Shown: piece by piece, positions 1 through 11,533 of the stretch | How positions within the stretch are numbered: position 1 is the first letter of the stretch | How the letters are laid out: every line of letters begins with the position of its first letter | Source of the DNA: Phaonia tiefii | Taxonomy: Eukaryota; Arthropoda; Insecta; Diptera; Muscidae | Direction of reading: 5' to 3' | NCBI GenBank assembly: GCA_963931995.1 | Contig: OZ008369.1 | Location: 5,222,501 to 5,286,500, forward strand | DNA length: 64,000 bases | Program-made: the position numbers and the translations under genes | The notes under the pieces: generated by a model | Seen by the model: only the letters and a program-made list of their open reading frames with translations | Told to the model about the DNA's origin: nothing | The model's database searches: none

Positions 1-1528
1 GGGTTTGCGGATAAATGAAGTGCTTAAGAGGGATTCTTGTTACAAATGCGAGTTTCGCTATGAATGAAATGAAAAATAATAGGGCAAATTAAGTGTCCTG
101 CCGTGTGCTTTGGTTTGCCTAGTGAATGGATATTTCCTAATGAGAAAATGTGGTTTCGGTCTTTTTTGTGATCCTTTTCTGAATTTTGGTCAATTTATGA
201 TATAGATGAAAAAGATGTAAAAGAAATTTTATGCGAATTGGAACAAAGTTTCCAAAAGAGTATTTCAAATTGTTGTTTGTGCAGGTAAGGAGTGAGATAA
301 TGGTTCATCATCTGTGAAATTGTTGGGATTACCTGGAGATCTGACTTTAGTGTGTGTACTGAGTACTCCCTTGGGGCAATTACATTCCGAAGTTGTCTAT
401 GGGAATATTTAAAGGATGTTGTGAGATATTTCCGCTGTGTTTAAAACAGAAACGATTTTGAATACTTGTGTCTATTCAAATATTGAATAATTTGTAATAG
501 AATGTGTAAAAGTAGGATTTGAAATTTCCACATTGACATCAAGATATGGGGAGACAGATGAGCTCATTGTGGAATTGTCACTCTTAGTTCAAATAACTCC
601 TTAATTCATCACACACAAATTAACAGTATCCCAGAATATTTGTTTATATTTTACGAACTGAATCATTTATTTTTGCAATAAAAATAACAATAATTTCTTC
701 TATTATTTAAACTATTTGCCATTGTTTAAAAAGAAATGCACTCAATTGAAAGCACAAACGAAAACGATAACCCACTTTTGTTTTGTGTTGTGACGTGATG
801 AGATCCGAGTTCTACGCGGTTCCATATTCAGCATTTGGCGCTTGTGAAAACTGCTGCCGCAATGGAAATAATTAAATTCATGCCACATTCACTCATTTGG
901 TCGTTCATTTGTTGCAATTGTGGGAACAAAATGCGTTACACATTTAACACTGTTTTCTACTGTTGCAGCAATTATGCTTCAACAAAAGGCATTTGAATGA
1001 ATTGCAGCTGGGGCGGTTACAGAGGTGGCGTGGAAGGGGAATGGGTTAGTGGGGATGGACCTGACTAAGTTCAGATGTCTACAATACAATGGCAAAGGAG
1101 TGAATCAAACAAAACAACAATAGAGAAATTCCTTCATTTAACAGGGTAAAACACATTATGTGAAATATTTAAATGAAAAGGTTTTTTTTATTTTATAAAC
1201 TGTAGTTTTATTGTACCCTTACCACCAACACAGTGGGATATTATTGAAATTACTTGTGAATAATTAACATTTTTAATAGCAGCATTGATTTTGTGTTGCC
1301 TTCAATTAATCGTTTCATTTTCTAAATGAATACATTCATAAAAATTTTTAAAAATGTCTCTAAAATAGTAACACTACTTCTTCTATTGTTACAAATTATC
1401 CCTTTCAACGTTCTTATCGTTGACGTTGATAAAATAATGGTCTTTTTAAGTTACACTACGCAGCATTTGTGAAGTCATCGAGTGCAAACTGCTTCTTGTG
1501 TGAAATTTCTTGAAGTACTTATCGAAAC
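1..1528. other. A+T-rich non-coding DNA
   Basis: No open frame of note, no recognised repeat and no RNA gene was seen. Short homopolymer and AT runs only. It could be intron or intergenic DNA. Confidence 0.6.
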
Positions 1529-3210
1529 TAACAAAACCCTATTTGGGGTTTGCTAGTTATTCGGCTGGTGTTCGGATTTTATGGCCTCATGTATATTTTG
1601 ACTAAAACTTAATTTTTACCGAAGAATATGTAATTTTTCTAACGGCTATATCTCGGAAACCAATTGGAATTTTGTTTTCCTGTCTTCGGCACAATAGTAG
1701 CTATAGACTACGAGAAAAAAAGTGTAAAACAAGTTAACCCCATAAAACTGCATTTAGTGCTTCAAAATTTCAAAAATGTCGAGTAATTTTAATTTTTTCT
1801 CTCACTTTTCAGCATTTTCTTCCCATAACAGCCAAACTGTGGACTTACATCAGTTTTTCCCACGAAAACTAAAATTTTTAACTCATATCTCGTAAGATCT
1901 CGTTTTTAACTTTATTTCCATCAAAATAATAAAAAAAAAAATATTTTACATCGAAAATTCGAGAAATGTAGCAAAACGCAAAAGAAAAAAAAAATCATCA
2001 TCACTTGTGTTCACTTCATCGAAATATTGCGTAAATGCGAACTTAAATTCCAAAGTTAACAAATTTTTTCGCTCCTTCTTCCCAACTTTGGGAACTATGT
2101 ATATGACAAACGTAACAAAATTCATTTTATTTTTTGGATGAAATTGGGATTTTTGCTTTCGTAAGCACTTGTTGAATGAGAAAAAGTGGAGGAATGTTCC
2201 AATTGTATGCAAAATATTCCTGAAAGGGATTTCTTATTGGGTGTCATTGTCCTGCTTCAGTATACCTGCTTCAGTTTTCTGATACAATACGATAATTTGA
2301 TTTTCACCCTTTGTGTGTGATTTTCATGAGAATTAAATCATACAGACTCTAGTTTTTACTGAAGCACCTGAAAAAAAATTGTATGCAAAATTTTCCTGAA
2401 AGGGATTTCTGATGGGTACCATTGTCAAGTGTGGTATATCTACCTGCTTCAGTTTCCTGGTACAATACGATAATTTGGTTTTCGCCCTTTTAGTGTGATT
2501 TTCATGAGAAATCAATCATAAATGCTCTACTGTTTATTACTTCGTTTTGTTAATTCTAAGAATCAATAAAATAGGTTCATAAATTTCAAATATTTTTTCC
2601 GAACAATTGGACCAATATTGTATATTTCGTTTTCACCCTTTGTTCATAAATTTCACGAGAATTCAATCATATGAATATCTTAATGTTTATTAAAAAACAT
2701 TCATCAATTTCATATGATTTTTCCGACGAATATGATCAGTATTGTAGTTAAATAAGGTTTTGCCAAATCCGTGTCATAAAATGCACGTGTGTTACTAAGT
2801 AGTTCATTTTCAATCTGATGTTTGAAATATAACATGGGGGAAAGTTTTTAAAATTAATAGAATTCATATAAAAACATTAATTACTCATTATTATGCAACC
2901 CAAACAATCATCGTAATTCTTGTCGAAAAAAAAGATCGAAAATGGTGAAAAAATATAGGAAAAATTAAAATGGACATGTTTACAATTTTGAGCCACCAGT
3001 TGCAGTTTTTTGGTATTAGTTTATTTTACACTAGTCTATAGCTGCAATTGTGCCAAAGACAGGAAAACAATATTCCAATGGGTTTCCGAGATACAGCTGT
3101 GAGAAAAATGCATGTTCTTCGGAAAAATTAAGTTTCAGCCAAAATATACATGAGGCCATAAAATCCGAACAGCAGCTAAACTAGCAAAACCAAAATTGGT
3201 TTTTTATTAG
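1529..3210. mobile_element. Long-TIR (foldback-like) element, about 1.7 kb
   Basis: The left flank from about 1529 to 1830 reappears as its reverse complement from about 3210 back to 2930. Shared stretches include TTTATGGCCTCATGTATATT, a TATCTCGGAAAC motif and a GTTTTCCTGTCTT motif, so each inverted repeat is roughly 270-300 bp with scattered differences. The interior has no transposase and carries a tandem repeat (2201-2692). This is what a non-autonomous long-TIR or foldback element looks like. Superfamily is unknown; candidate target duplications (TA or TAA) are ambiguous. The ends could be off by a few bases. Confidence 0.75.
2201..2692. repeat. Internal tandem repeat, period about 177 bp
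   Basis: Two near-complete units (about 2201-2350 and 2378-2530) share TTGTATGCAAAAT, CCTGAAAGGGATTTCT, TACAATACGATAATTTG and GATTTTCATGAGAA. A third, more diverged partial unit lies at about 2617-2692. The array sits inside the long-TIR element. Short open frames over it are not coding. Confidence 0.75.
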
Positions 3211-4428
3211 AAAATTTTTAGTTTTTCTACGAGCTAACATATTAGGGTTTTCTGCAAATAGTGAAAAAATTATGCAGTCGGATCTGGATCGTTTTGTCCA
3301 ATTGTGTCACTAATTGCAGTTTTTGTTTCTGGGTTTCCCTCCTTTTTCTCTTACGTGTTAACGACTTTATTTCGTTACAAACACGTTTTTCTTTCCTTGA
3401 AAAGTTTGTTCGTTAGTTTCAATAGGCACTTCGAGAAATTTCACACGAGAAGGAGTTTGAATTTTATTTATAATACTCTTTGTTTACACCAACTTAACAT
3501 TCACAATTACTGAATATTCAAAAATTAACCATTACTTGACGTTAGTTGGCTATTTGTATCTTATTTGTAGCTTTACACAAAAGCATCCAACTGTTTCTCG
3601 AACCATCTCGTAGTAGCGCCATCTGTTTCGCTATTATTTCCAAAAGTGCCTTAGCGAATTCATCAACCTGTGCACAGTGAACCGATATAATTCTGCGGTT
3701 TCTAAGCAACTGGTCCGCTCATTATGAAATTTCACATGGACATAGCTGAAAATGCTTGAAGTATTGAGGTTCAAAGCCCATCTGGCATGTAGTTATATAT
3801 CTTTTTAGATAAATATTTGGTATCGCTGGACGCGTTATCACCACTAGTATTTAAAAAAAAAATTGTTACCTAATGAAATCAAAAAATAATAACAGATCTT
3901 ACTCACGAATCACAATTTAATATTAAGTCAAAAATTTGATGAAACGTAGTATTTTTGAAATTAATTAATATTTGCATAATAAAAAATATAGAAAGAAATG
4001 AGATATAACATCGAAATTTGGCATTGCGCTTACTCGTATAAACTAGATTCAACAGCATGAAAATTTTTAAAAATTCGTCTTAACACAATCTCAGACTAAA
4101 ATGTAAAAAAAAAATGGGAGTTTTGAAAGAATTTCCCCTATTTGTTTCAAGCTACTATCAGAACTAGGTTAACAAAACTTTGCACTTCAATATAGTTATC
4201 GCCAAATATGATGTTTTAATTTTAAATCGACCGAATTTCGAAGGCATGCATGAAATTAATCAACACTTGGCAATGTTTCAAACACATATATAATCATAAT
4301 ATGTTTGAAAACAAATTCCTCTAGTGTTGATAAAAATGTGGCTCTATCTACTGTAATAAACTCTATAGTACATTCAAAATTTATTTCATTCTATCTTACA
4401 ATTTTCTAAATTTATTCAAGCTCAAGAC
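3211..4428. other. Non-coding DNA with a possible SINE remnant
   Basis: Apart from the SINE-like remnant near 3255-3350, nothing recognisable was seen. Mostly AT-rich unique-looking sequence. Confidence 0.5.
3255..3350 (-). mobile_element. Degraded copy of second SINE-like family (weak)
   Basis: It shares CAGTCGGATC, GATCGTTT, CACTAATTGC and a pyrimidine-rich CCTCCTTTTTCTC tract in the same order as the better copy at 22737-22850, with a gap where the B-box-like segment should be. This is a weak call that depends on the similarity to the other copy. Confidence 0.3.
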
Positions 4429-4867
4429 CTTTTTAAATAATATAAAGCGTATTTTTTAGCTTTATACTATTTCCAAAAAGTCGAGCACAAAAATGTTCCA
4501 ATGATACCAAGGCTGTCTGTATAGCTATTTCGGATCTTGCCAAGATCTTCATCAGCAGATTTTTGGTATGTTTTCATCAGATATATATATCTAGAAACAC
4601 GCCCCCGGCATGCCTGTTTAAAACCAATGGTTTTTCGACATGATGAAAAAGAGTTGTGCATGAAAGCTTGGTATTCTTCGTACGTATGTATAAAGCAGTT
4701 CTCATTAATATGATCAGTGTTTCTATATATATTTTTTTAATGAATTCACCGAAAAGCATTCCAAAAACGTCTGCTGGACAGCCTTGGTATCATTGGAACA
4801 TTTTTGTGCTTGACTTTTTTGAAAGTAGTATAAAGCTAATAAATAAGCTTTATATTATTTAAAAAGG
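4429..4867. mobile_element. Hairpin MITE with about 90 bp near-perfect TIRs
   Basis: The first 90 bp (starting CCTTTTTAAATAATATAAAG) return as reverse complement at the right end (ending TTATTTAAAAAGG). Shared pieces include GCACAAAAATGTTCCAATGA and TACCAAGGCTGTC. Weaker inverted matches continue inwards, so the 439 bp unit could fold into one hairpin. No coding capacity. No convincing target-site duplication was found. Confidence 0.8.
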
Positions 4868-4989
4868 AAAACAGAGGGAGTAAAAACTCCCGCAAGGGAA
4901 ATAATGATTTCATTCTAACGAAAAAAAAAAAATTTTAAGAAATGAAAAAAAAATTTAGAAAAAGTTAAAGAATAAAAGAAAATTTAAAA

Positions 4990-5064
4990 AAGAAATCTGT
5001 GACTACGACGATTTAAACCAAGACCGATCGCCAGCTTGCGGGTTATAGTCCGCTGACCATGATA
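4990..5064 (-). mobile_element. tRNA-like head of second SINE-like family
   Basis: Read on the minus strand, an A-box-like TGGTCAGCGGACTA is followed about 35 bp later by a B-box-like TGGTTTAAATCG, then a short T-rich tail. The order and spacing match the copy at 22737-22850. It lacks tRNA folding and conserved loop bases, so it is not a tRNA gene. Low confidence. Confidence 0.35.
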
Positions 5065-6213
5065 CGTTTTTGGTTCCTAATAAGCAGTTGCGCTCATAAA
5101 CATAAACGTTCGTTGGGCGCAACTAAATTCCTTAAACGAAGTTTAATTGTCTTAAATTTCATTTGTGGGGAACGATATTTGTCTTACCTTGTGATGTCCC
5201 CCCTGTGTAATCAACATCACATGTTACTCCTAGTGTTGGTGCATGGGGGAGGGCAGAAATCGTCCAAAATAATGTAAATTTGTTTCAAAACAACTAAACT
5301 TTTCAACAAAAAGACCCACGAATTGAGGAAAAGAATTTCAATTTCTAATGCAGTTCAAACAAAGGTTGTGGCAGTGCGGTTGAGGGAACCACACTCAGCA
5401 GAGGAGGAGGTATGGGAAGTATGGACGGTGGGGAAAGGGTGCTTAGAATATTTGTACATACTCAAACACACGCACACATATACACATACAAATCAACAGC
5501 AATAGCAGCAACATCACCAGAAACATGAACAACAACACCTTCATAGAAAATTCACATCAGTTACTTGTTCGGTGGTGTTCAGTTCAACACTGTGATTGTT
5601 GTTGCGCTGCTGTTGCAAATGTTGCTATATCTCCCCTTTGTAATGTTGCTGATGTTTTTTGTTGTTAGTATAGCTGCTGGTGTGGCTTCTGATGATGACG
5701 ATGTTGATGGCTTCAAATGGAATACTTGTTTAATGCAAATGAAAACAGCACTAAAATAACACTTTTGGGATATTCTCTCGCCACTCTTCTATTGCTCTGC
5801 TGTTGTTCACATTGTTGTTGCTGTTTTGTTTAACAAGTGTTGTCGTTGTTGCTGTTGCTTGGGTTAAGATGGCTGAGTCAGTTGGTATTGGATGGTCTTT
5901 TTCCAACTTCTACGCCGCCTCTTCCAGCAGCATAATTAAATTTTGAAAACAGATTCAGTGGTTGACGTCGGTGTACTACTTGGTTGTTTTCTTCGAACTT
6001 CTTAAATCTTCACAAAGTTTTGACAGTGAAAACGTGAACATTGTTTGTGTGCCCCTTTAATTTCAGTAAGGGAATTCAAATCCAATACACTTGGAATAAA
6101 CATGAGAACATTCCACACAAGGTGAAAGTTTGTGTTAGTTAGCATATTAATCTATTTCCCGGCACTAAAGAAATTGTCTCCGGTATAAACATTGTCATAC
6201 GCGTACTTGAATA
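5065..6213. other. CAG/TTG-rich non-coding DNA
   Basis: Runs of CAA/CAG and TTG/TGC trinucleotides at about 5490-5530, 5590-5700 and 5800-5860 make short open frames rich in Gln, Leu or Val, but none has a domain or continues. This texture is common in fly introns and intergenic DNA. Confidence 0.5.
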
Positions 6214-6215
6214 TA

Positions 6216-7052
6216 ACGGGCTTTTCAATAAGAGCGCTACAAAAGTTTTTTTTAAATAAAACAAAACCGGTTTTAGATACCAATGAAATTCTTTATTGCT
6301 GTGAAAGTACGTTCGATGCCATTATGGATGGAACTCGATTTCTTTTGCATGGCCACCATGGGCACGCTTGCAGAAGTCCAGACGCTGAACCCAATTTTCG
6401 ACGGTTTTCAAGCATAAATCGGCCGATACTGCTGCAATTTCACGTTCGATATTCTTACGAAGTTCATCAATCGTCGCTGGATTGTTGGCATAGACCATAG
6501 ACTTGACGTAGCCCCACAGGAAATAATTTAACGGCGTCAAATCGCACGACCGAGGCGGCCAATCGACTGGGCCATTTCTTGAGATAGCACGTTCACCAAA
6601 CTTGGTTTCCAATAAATTGATTGTGGCATTCGCTGTGTGGCTTGTGGCGCCGTCCTGTTGGAACCACATGTCCTCCAAGTCCATATTATCCAATTGGGGC
6701 CAAAAATATTCGGTTATCTTCTAGCGATTCGCATTCACAGTAATGTGCCTGTCTTGATCATCACGGAAGAATTACGGCCCAATGACGCCGTCGGTCCATA
6801 AACCGCACCAAACCGTAATTTTTTCGGGATGTAATGATGACTCATGGATTACGTGTGGATTGCTGTCTGACCAATAACGCATATTTTGCTTATTGACGAA
6901 GCCATTCAGCGAGAAATGAGCCTCATCGATGAAGATGATTTTCCGATGAAAATCCGAACCATTTTCAAGTTGTTGCTCAGCCCAGAAAAAATATGACGTC
7001 GTTTGCTGTCCCTATCGAGTTACTTTTGTAGCGTCTCTGTTGAAAAACCCTT
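6216..7052 (-). mobile_element. Deleted mariner, DD41D type, copy 1
   Basis: Inverted termini of about 30 bp share TTTTCAA and GCTACAAAAGT and are bordered by TA on each side, the Tc1/mariner target duplication. The right terminus carries CTTTTGTAGCGTCTCTGTTG. The element is 837 bp, well below the roughly 1.3 kb of complete relatives, because the DNA-binding N-terminal half is missing. A sister copy with matching ends lies at 32221-33042 with a different deletion. Non-autonomous and dead. Confidence 0.9.
6322..6993 (-). pseudogene. Mariner transposase catalytic domain, broken
   Basis: On the minus strand the frame reads the DDE domain of a Tc1/mariner (IS630-type) transposase. The first catalytic Asp lies in IIFIDEAHFSLNGFVNKQN, the second in MWFQQDGATSHTA, and the third position lies in WPPRSCDLTPLNYFLWG. 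I count 41 residues between the second and third positions, which is the DD41D (rosa-like) spacing. The third Asp is replaced by Asn here but is Asp in the copy at 32278. Stops interrupt the frame between the first and second motifs, near 6720-6780. The N-terminal helix-turn-helix domains are absent. The longest unbroken part (6322-6693) covers the second motif to the C-terminus. It cannot make an active enzyme. Confidence 0.88.
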
Positions 7053-9516
7053 TATCAACGACAGGCTATTGCCTGGGACATCAGTCCAACGAAATATATA
7101 GTGACTCTTTTTTTCTCAAGCCGCTTCACATACTTCCTCGGTGATGTCTATTCAATTAGACTCGGATTTCATAGAAGGAAAGTATTACAACTTGTATAGA
7201 TCTTAACACAAAAATTAGTATCATTCTAAAAAAGTTTTAAAAAAATTAAAATTTTCACTTAAATTTCCAAAAATAGTATTGGATTTCCATTCAAACTTTT
7301 AGTAGCACATTCGAACTGGAAACAATTTTCTTTATTTCGTCCAAAATCTAATGTGTTTACATTGTTTTTTTTGTCTGGATTTGGTTGAAAATCAAGGCGC
7401 ATTGAAGAGGTGGTGTTACTACGACAACAATTGCAATAATCGGCATTTTGTTTTGTCTGGTATTTTCCACAACCAAATTCAGCCTATGTCAAGAACAAAA
7501 GTAAATAAAAATAGAACAAAAAACAAAATACATTTCAATTTGAGAAACAAGAAATATCTAAGAAATTAAAAAAACAAATTAAGTCGGCTGTTCTCGTGGT
7601 ACCACCGCTTCAATGCGCTTTGATTGAAATGGTTGGAAACAAACGAACATTTCATCGGTAATGTGACGTAAAACAGCGTTGCATAATGCAAATCAAGCAT
7701 TTTGTCTTGATTCTCAGACAACCAAGAAAAATCGAGCAAATTTTCTCTATTTCTGCTTTAAATCAACAAAAGTGGTACAATCAAGAACATCGATGTCAGT
7801 GTGAGCGCCGTACAAGTCCCTGGTATAGCTTGTAAAATCCGTACAATTTAGGCCGAGTTTGAATTTTATGACAGTTACGAGATATTTGAAGTAATTCAGA
7901 ATTTGACTGGGAACCTTTGCAAATTTTTTTTCCATCCAGCAACGATTACGTGAAATGCGGAAGGACATTTAGGTGTTTCTTCACATTTAAGCGTTCAGTG
8001 TTACCCACACTATACGCTACAGCTGCTGGGTACATAGTTTTTTTCAACTCTCTTAAGGAATTATCCTCTAATCAAATAGTTTAGTTTTTTCATTGATTAA
8101 GTCGAGTCTCTGCTGGTCGTGGTTTTTATAGAGTCCCCATATGAAGCCTGCTTTTATACCAGTTAATATTTGATTAGTTAATATGTTTCTTCACTTCCAC
8201 CTTCCTGATCGCAGCCAAACTGTTATCCTTTATAGGTTGTATTGATTGCTGTTTATACTTGTTACATGAAGATTACACATTTACCGGATATTAGAAGTTT
8301 ATTTACAAACAGGAGCCGGAAATTGAGATTTGTTATATCTGTGCTACGTGTCCTTTTACTTCGACATTTACTTGTGACATGTGACAATAAATGTTTTCCA
8401 TTTTCAAATGCGGTAATTTGTACCAGTGTAAACTTGTGGACAGACAGTCTCGGACGTAATATCAAACGCAGAGAGCACAAACTCCTGTAAACCACAAAAT
8501 AATAGTTTTATAAGGATCATGACATTTAAACAAAACACCAGTCAGTCCTTTCTTGCGGTGTCCACAGGGAATACTTGTCCAGTGATGGCAGCAAAAGGAG
8601 TGGCACTATTTCTTTTATTTGCTTTATGTACTGCAATCTGGTGGCATTCTGAGTTAGGTGCGGCTTCAGTTTGCGACAGATTCATTTATTTTCCTGTATT
8701 ATGTTCATTTTTGTTTTTCTTTTTGTTCTTAGCGTTCGTTGGCGTTTCCTTGGATGTCCTGTTGTTTCTGCAGTTACTCTTACGGCGGTATTTCATTTCC
8801 TTTTAATTTTCCGCCAAATATTTTCCAAGTGTTACAAACACAATTGTAATTGTTACAGTTTGTTGTTGCTGGTGCTGCTGCTGCTCGCTTTCGTCCTTTT
8901 TCTCAATCCCTATGCAATGTTTCTGCCTTAATTTTCCTGTTTTCATTGACTTTAAATGACATTTAGTTTGGTTTTGTTAAAACAATTTCAAACGCTGTTG
9001 GTGAAGGACATGATTGTGCTTGTAATAGATTTAGTAATGACATTGAGAATTTTGCTGGCCATTTTTTTTGTCATTGGAAATGGGAAAAGAAGAGCCTTCT
9101 GCTACAGACTCACACCACGTTTACGATTCACTGCCCGAGTACATGAGTCACTTTAAGATAAAGACAATGAAAACTCATTTAAATTTTGTTCTGTTTTGAA
9201 AAGGTTTTGTCGGGTACAATTTGTTGAGTTTTTAAATCCCTATTAAGCTGTTAACTGTGACACATTTTCGTCTTAAAACTGTGGGAAAAATTACTTATGT
9301 TCACGGATGTTAAACATACAAAAATGGAATAGAAGGAACTGGAGCTGTTCATTATGTACGGTATCAATGGTAACTAACAATGTAGAATGCGATTCCTTAG
9401 CCAGAATGTCATAAAATGCCACCTTTCTAATGTTCAATATGATCAGAGGAGTAATAAACCAGGTGTTTTACTTGCTTATACTTAAATAGATAATTTGTCA
9501 TCATCATTCAGTGTCC
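7053..9516. other. Non-coding DNA, no recognised element
   Basis: Includes a TTG/CTG-rich patch at about 8860-8890 giving hydrophobic Leu/Val open frames. Overlapping short frames (8242-8490, 8519-8931) have no domain, and opposite-strand frames are equally open. Nothing else was identified. Confidence 0.5.
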
Positions 9517-10172
9517 ACACGCTGAAAAAACCCGGTGTTTGTAACATATTCTCCCAAAAATATTCTGCAGGAACCATGTATATTCATAGATTTGCAAGTC
9601 CAAAACTCACTTATATTTAAATGCAAACTTTAGCATGTCTACTTCCGAGTATGCACAATTTTACGTGGAACCATGCGCGTATTTCATCCCCAACATCCAT
9701 ATTCTTACATAGAAGCATTCCTTCTTCCCAAAAGTCCCAAACCAACGATTGACGACTGAATGCATGAAACTAAAACGCAACAGATCAGCCAATATAAGAA
9801 ACACCCAATTCATTTACACACTCAGGTATATTTATGAATCACGGACTAAAAGAATAATGCAAAAACTTAGTTCTACCCTTGTAATAACATTAACTTAGGC
9901 TGAGAAGAATCCCTCTTTGTCCCTCTTTTATTATTTTGCTCTCGACTGAGAAAAGAGGAAATGAAATTAAAGTAAACAGTGCACTACACACAGCTGTGTT
10001 TGTATCACAAACGTAGCTATATTTGGATCACAAACACGTATATTGTAAAATATTAATCATTTTGTCTCAAACAAGTAATATTGAAAGTGTACAAAATGTG
10101 TTTGGACACAAGTGTACTATATTTGCGACAAGCTCCATCCAAACAAGACAAAAATTCAAATTTTTCAGCGTG
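9517..10172 (+). mobile_element. CACGCTG-family TIR element, long form
   Basis: It begins CACACGCTGAAAAA and ends TTTTTCAGCGTG, a short terminal inverted repeat. The 656 bp interior has no transposase but is rich in short palindromes built on CAAACAC/GTGTTTG. The same sequence, in order, is found at 19996-20605, 30340-30787 and 51015-51672. This copy looks the most complete of the long form. Superfamily unassigned. Confidence 0.8.
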
Positions 10173-10286
10173 CTCCTATCTATCGACTCCTAATACAAAC
10201 TGGAAATATAATTTGAAAGCAGATCATTCTCCCATGGTGATCTGGCCCTAGTGGTCGACACGAAATAACTCCCACATGTATTAAAT

Positions 10287-11032
10287 GTGCGTGAAGATAA
10301 ATTCGAATATAACTAGCAAAGACGCATTCTGAAGTTGTTCTGAAATATATGGTAACTATTTTTGGAATGTATTCCTCCAAGGTTCTAAGAGCGTATACAC
10401 TTGGTTCATGGTTGACGACGTATTTGGTCACAGTGGGCGAAATTCGAAAAAGGGTCCCGAAACTGAAAATCTGAAATTGAGAGATTCTGAAATAGTGCTG
10501 AAAAATGGAGATAGGAAATTCGAAAAGTGCGCCTCAAGGGCTATCACCGGGTATATAGTTGGTTTATGGTTGAAGCCCCATTTTGCCACAGTAGGCCGGC
10601 CAAAATCAGTTTTCGTATATGAATGTCGAATACGTATTTGGACGTTCTGAAATTGTTCTGAAATATATGATTACTTTCAGAATGTACTCCTCCAGTGCTC
10701 TAAGAGCGTATACACTTGGTGCATGGTTGAAGGCGCATTTGGCCACAGTGTTTATTATGTACTTTAAAAACTTGAAGGTTTTAAACGACAAAATTATATA
10801 CTTTGCAACATGTTTTTGAATTACTACATTAACAATATAAATTCCGAATATATATGCTTTATAATTTCTAAATTTGACTTTAAAATATTGTTCTAAACGG
10901 CTAAAAAGTAATTATTTTTATATATTTTTCCATTTTAATCGCTTTAACATAGCTCTGTTAACACAATAACAGTGCTCAGCTAACTGAAGTGGTTTGTGCC
11001 TTTGCTAGTTATATTCGAATTTATCTTCACGC
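10287..11032. mobile_element. TIR element with GTGCGTGAAGATAAATTCG ends
   Basis: GTGCGTGAAGATAAATTCG followed by AATATAACTAGCAAAG occurs at the left edge in plus orientation and at the right edge (about 11032 down to 10998) as reverse complement, so both ends carry an inverted repeat of at least 35 bp. The interior contains direct repeats (10320-10760) and no coding region. A diverged relative lies at 24911-25440. Superfamily unknown. Confidence 0.65.
10320..10760. repeat. Direct repeats inside the 10287 element
   Basis: A unit containing TTGTTCTGAAATATATG, TACTCCTCCA, TCTAAGAGCGTATACACTTG and GGCCACAGTG is present at about 10335-10435 and 10650-10755. A partial unit (TTTATGGTTGAAG, TTTTGCCACAGT) lies at about 10560-10595. 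Confidence 0.7.
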
Positions 11033-11040
11033 ACACATGT

Positions 11041-11185
11041 ATTAAGTCGCATGAAATAACTGCCACAACATATGAAACAAGTCCGAATTGAAGAACAATA
11101 AAATAAGTCCTAAAAAAATGAACCAACTCCCAACAGCGACATGAAATAAGTCCCACTGAAATAACTGCCAAACAATAACTCCCAA
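11041..11185. repeat. Degenerate short tandem repeat
   Basis: Variants of GAAATAACTGCCA / AAATAAGTCCCA recur about six times at irregular spacing. One related piece (GAAATAACTCCCA) also occurs at 10262, just outside the other end of the neighbouring element. Confidence 0.5.
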
Positions 11186-11216
11186 TCATAATGCACTTAG
11201 TAAATCTTTATTATTA

Positions 11217-11533
11217 CACGCGAATAAAACGGCTCCTGTAACATAATGCTAAAACCATGTATATGTTTGAAACAGTGTTTTCATGACTTGAAGATCTGTT
11301 GCTTTTTTGTTTCTTAGTTCTCTGTCATGTGTTTGTTTTCACTAGTTTTCAACAAACAAAACTATATTTGGTTCATTAAAACATTTAGTATAACATATTA
11401 ATCATTGTGTCTCCAACATGTAGTACTGAATAGCAAACTCAGTGTGTTTGGATACAAGTATACTATATTTGCGATAAGCCGGAAATGCGATATATTGCAT
11501 CCAAACAAAAAAATTCAGATTTTTCAGCGTGTA
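11217..11533 (+). mobile_element. CACGCTG-family element, short form
   Basis: Ends are CACGCGAATAAAACGG (left, mutated) and ATTTTTCAGCGTGT (right). The middle differs from the long form: it carries TTGTTTTCA, TCTGTCATGTGTTTG and TTTTCAACAAACAAAACTAT, segments shared with 13373-13655, 18774-19090 and 59994-60330. About 317 bp, no coding capacity. Confidence 0.75.

Noticed and set aside
3745..3795. GAGGTTCAAAGCCC as a tRNA-like B box
   Set aside because: No matching A box at the right distance and no second copy in the window.
8519..8931. Overlapping hydrophobic open frames suggesting a membrane protein
   Set aside because: The Leu/Phe/Val content follows from TTG/CTG/TTT-rich DNA. Two overlapping frames show the same property and neither has a credible gene structure.
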